Shown one piece after another: positions 5,828 to 6,537 of a stretch of 6,537 bases of DNA. The number at the start of each line of letters is the position of its first letter. Positions within the stretch are counted from its first letter, which is position 1. The notes under the pieces are model-generated. The model was not told where the DNA came from. It saw nothing but the letters and a program-made list of their open reading frames with translations, and did no database searches. Where the stretch lies: assembly GCA_028820035.1 (NCBI GenBank), contig JAPPKI010000265.1:1-6537 (forward strand). The letters run 5' to 3'. The position numbers were made by a program, and so were the translations under genes. This stretch comes from a bacterium (GTDB lineage Bacteria; Actinomycetota; Acidimicrobiia; Acidimicrobiales; Bin134).

Positions 5828-6537
5828 CCAAGCCTCTCGACGGAATCCGGGTGCTCGACTTCACCCGCCACATGGCCGGCCCCTACGGCACCATGATCCT
5901 GGGCGACTACGGGGCCGACATCATCAAGGTGGAGAGCCTTCCCCACGGCGACGGCGCCCGTGGCGTCGGCACCGCGTTTATCGACGGCGAGAGCGCGCTG
6001 TTCCTCATCTGGAACCGGGGCAAGCGCAGCCTCGCACTGGACATGCGCAAACCGGAGGGGCTCGAGGTGGTCCATCGCCTGGCCGCCACGGTCGACGTGG
6101 TGGTCACCAGCTACCGGCCCGGCGTGGCCGACGAGATCGGCATCGGCTACGACGCCCTGTCGGCCATCAACGACCAGATCGTGTACATCTCCCTCACCGC
6201 CTTCGGACCGGACGGCCCGCTGGCCCCCTATCCGGGAACCGACCCGGTGGTCCAGGCCGTCTCGGGGGTCATGTCGGTGACCGGAGAGCCTGATCGGGGC
6301 CCCAATCTGGTGGGGGTCCCGATGGCCGATTTCACCGGCGCCCTGGTCACTGCCCAGGCCGCCATGCTCGGCCTGTTCGCCCGACAGCAAACCGGCAAGG
6401 GCCAGCTCATCGACGTCTCGATGCTCTTCGCCCTGATGTCGTCGCTCACCACCCGGCTGGCTTCGCACTGGGTGGACGGTGAGGATCCCGAGCGCCACGG
6501 CAGCGCTCACAGCGTGGTGGTGCCCTATGAGGCGTTC
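5824..6537 (+). CDS. Family III CoA transferase (CaiB/BaiF), catalytically intact, 3' end outside window
   Basis: Family III CoA transferase, moving CoA between carboxylic acids through an aspartyl-CoA anhydride/thioester intermediate. The frame runs from ATG at 5824 to the right edge without a stop: 238 residues, about 60% of the usual 390-400. Hallmarks are all present: GIRVLDFTRHMAGPYG (7-22), GADIIKVE (30-37), GDGAR (42-46), NRGKRSLALD (64-73), SYRPGVADEIGIGY (96-109), FGPDGP (127-132), VSGVMSVTGEP (146-156), and PMADFTGA (166-173) with Asp169 at the exact number of the catalytic Asp of formyl-CoA transferase. TGKGQLIDVSML (190-201) follows. The start overlaps the preceding stop (ATGA) behind GGAGG. 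Donor and acceptor acids are unknown. It shares clear paralogy with the upstream gene and may form a heteromer with it, as BbsE and BbsF do in benzylsuccinate CoA transfer (known example; its application here is inference). Confidence 0.93.
   Translation, partial: MTKPLDGIRVLDFTRHMAGPYGTMILGDYGADIIKVESLPHGDGARGVGTAFIDGESALFLIWNRGKRSLALDMRKPEGLEVVHRLAATVDVVVTSYRPGVADEIGIGYDALSAINDQIVYISLTAFGPDGPLAPYPGTDPVVQAVSGVMSVTGEPDRGPNLVGVPMADFTGALVTAQAAMLGLFARQQTGKGQLIDVSMLFALMSSLTTRLASHWVDGEDPERHGSAHSVVVPYEAF

Noticed and set aside
5656..6510. A 284-codon minus-strand open frame opposite the second CoA transferase
   Set aside because: An antisense by-product of GC-rich coding sequence; the plus strand here carries every family III CoA transferase motif.
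1..6537. tRNA or rRNA genes, insertion sequences, CRISPR repeats, intrinsic terminators
   Set aside because: Reading through the window showed nothing that fits; nearly every base is coding, and no hairpin followed by a T-run was seen between genes.

Overview
The window is GC-rich, gene-dense bacterial DNA with almost no intergenic space. GTG is used as a start twice, and neighbouring genes overlap by 4 nt or lie 4-8 nt apart. Base composition and family make-up (mycobacterial-style amidohydrolase, luciferase-like oxidoreductase, hotdog thioesterase, paired CaiB-type CoA transferases, SDR, Mo-hydroxylase large subunit) suggest a free-living actinomycete-type organism. A member of Acidimicrobiia or Mycobacteriales is plausible, but this rests on family resemblance and not on a phylogenetic marker. 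I see no RNA gene, insertion sequence, CRISPR array or phage gene.

Layout: two operons diverge from a short AT-rich intergenic region at about 1413-1484. Leftward (minus strand) run an SDR-family dehydrogenase (645-1412) and, 4 nt later, the N-terminal third of a xanthine/CO-dehydrogenase-family molybdopterin subunit (1-640, cut by the left edge). Rightward run five genes: amidohydrolase (1485-2741), luciferase-like flavin/F420 oxidoreductase (2750-3829), TesB-like double-hotdog thioesterase (3826-4632), family III CoA transferase paralogue 1 (4640-5827) and paralogue 2 (5824 to the right edge, incomplete).

Together the genes look like a catabolic cluster for an organic acid or ring compound. 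The Mo-hydroxylase would hydroxylate, the SDR would oxidise or reduce an alcohol/ketone, the luciferase-like enzyme would carry out a redox or oxygenation step, and the amidohydrolase would hydrolyse or decarboxylate. The CoA transferases would load CoA and the thioesterase would release it. The substrate cannot be read from the sequence.

The most notable point is the CoA transferase pair. The downstream copy keeps the family's catalytic aspartate (Asp169) and NRGK motif. The upstream copy has Gly at the aligned aspartate position and has lost NRGK, although its frame is intact and full length. This suggests a non-catalytic partner subunit or a diverged function. I found no wholly new type of system, only ordinary families in an unassigned pathway with this unusual pairing.
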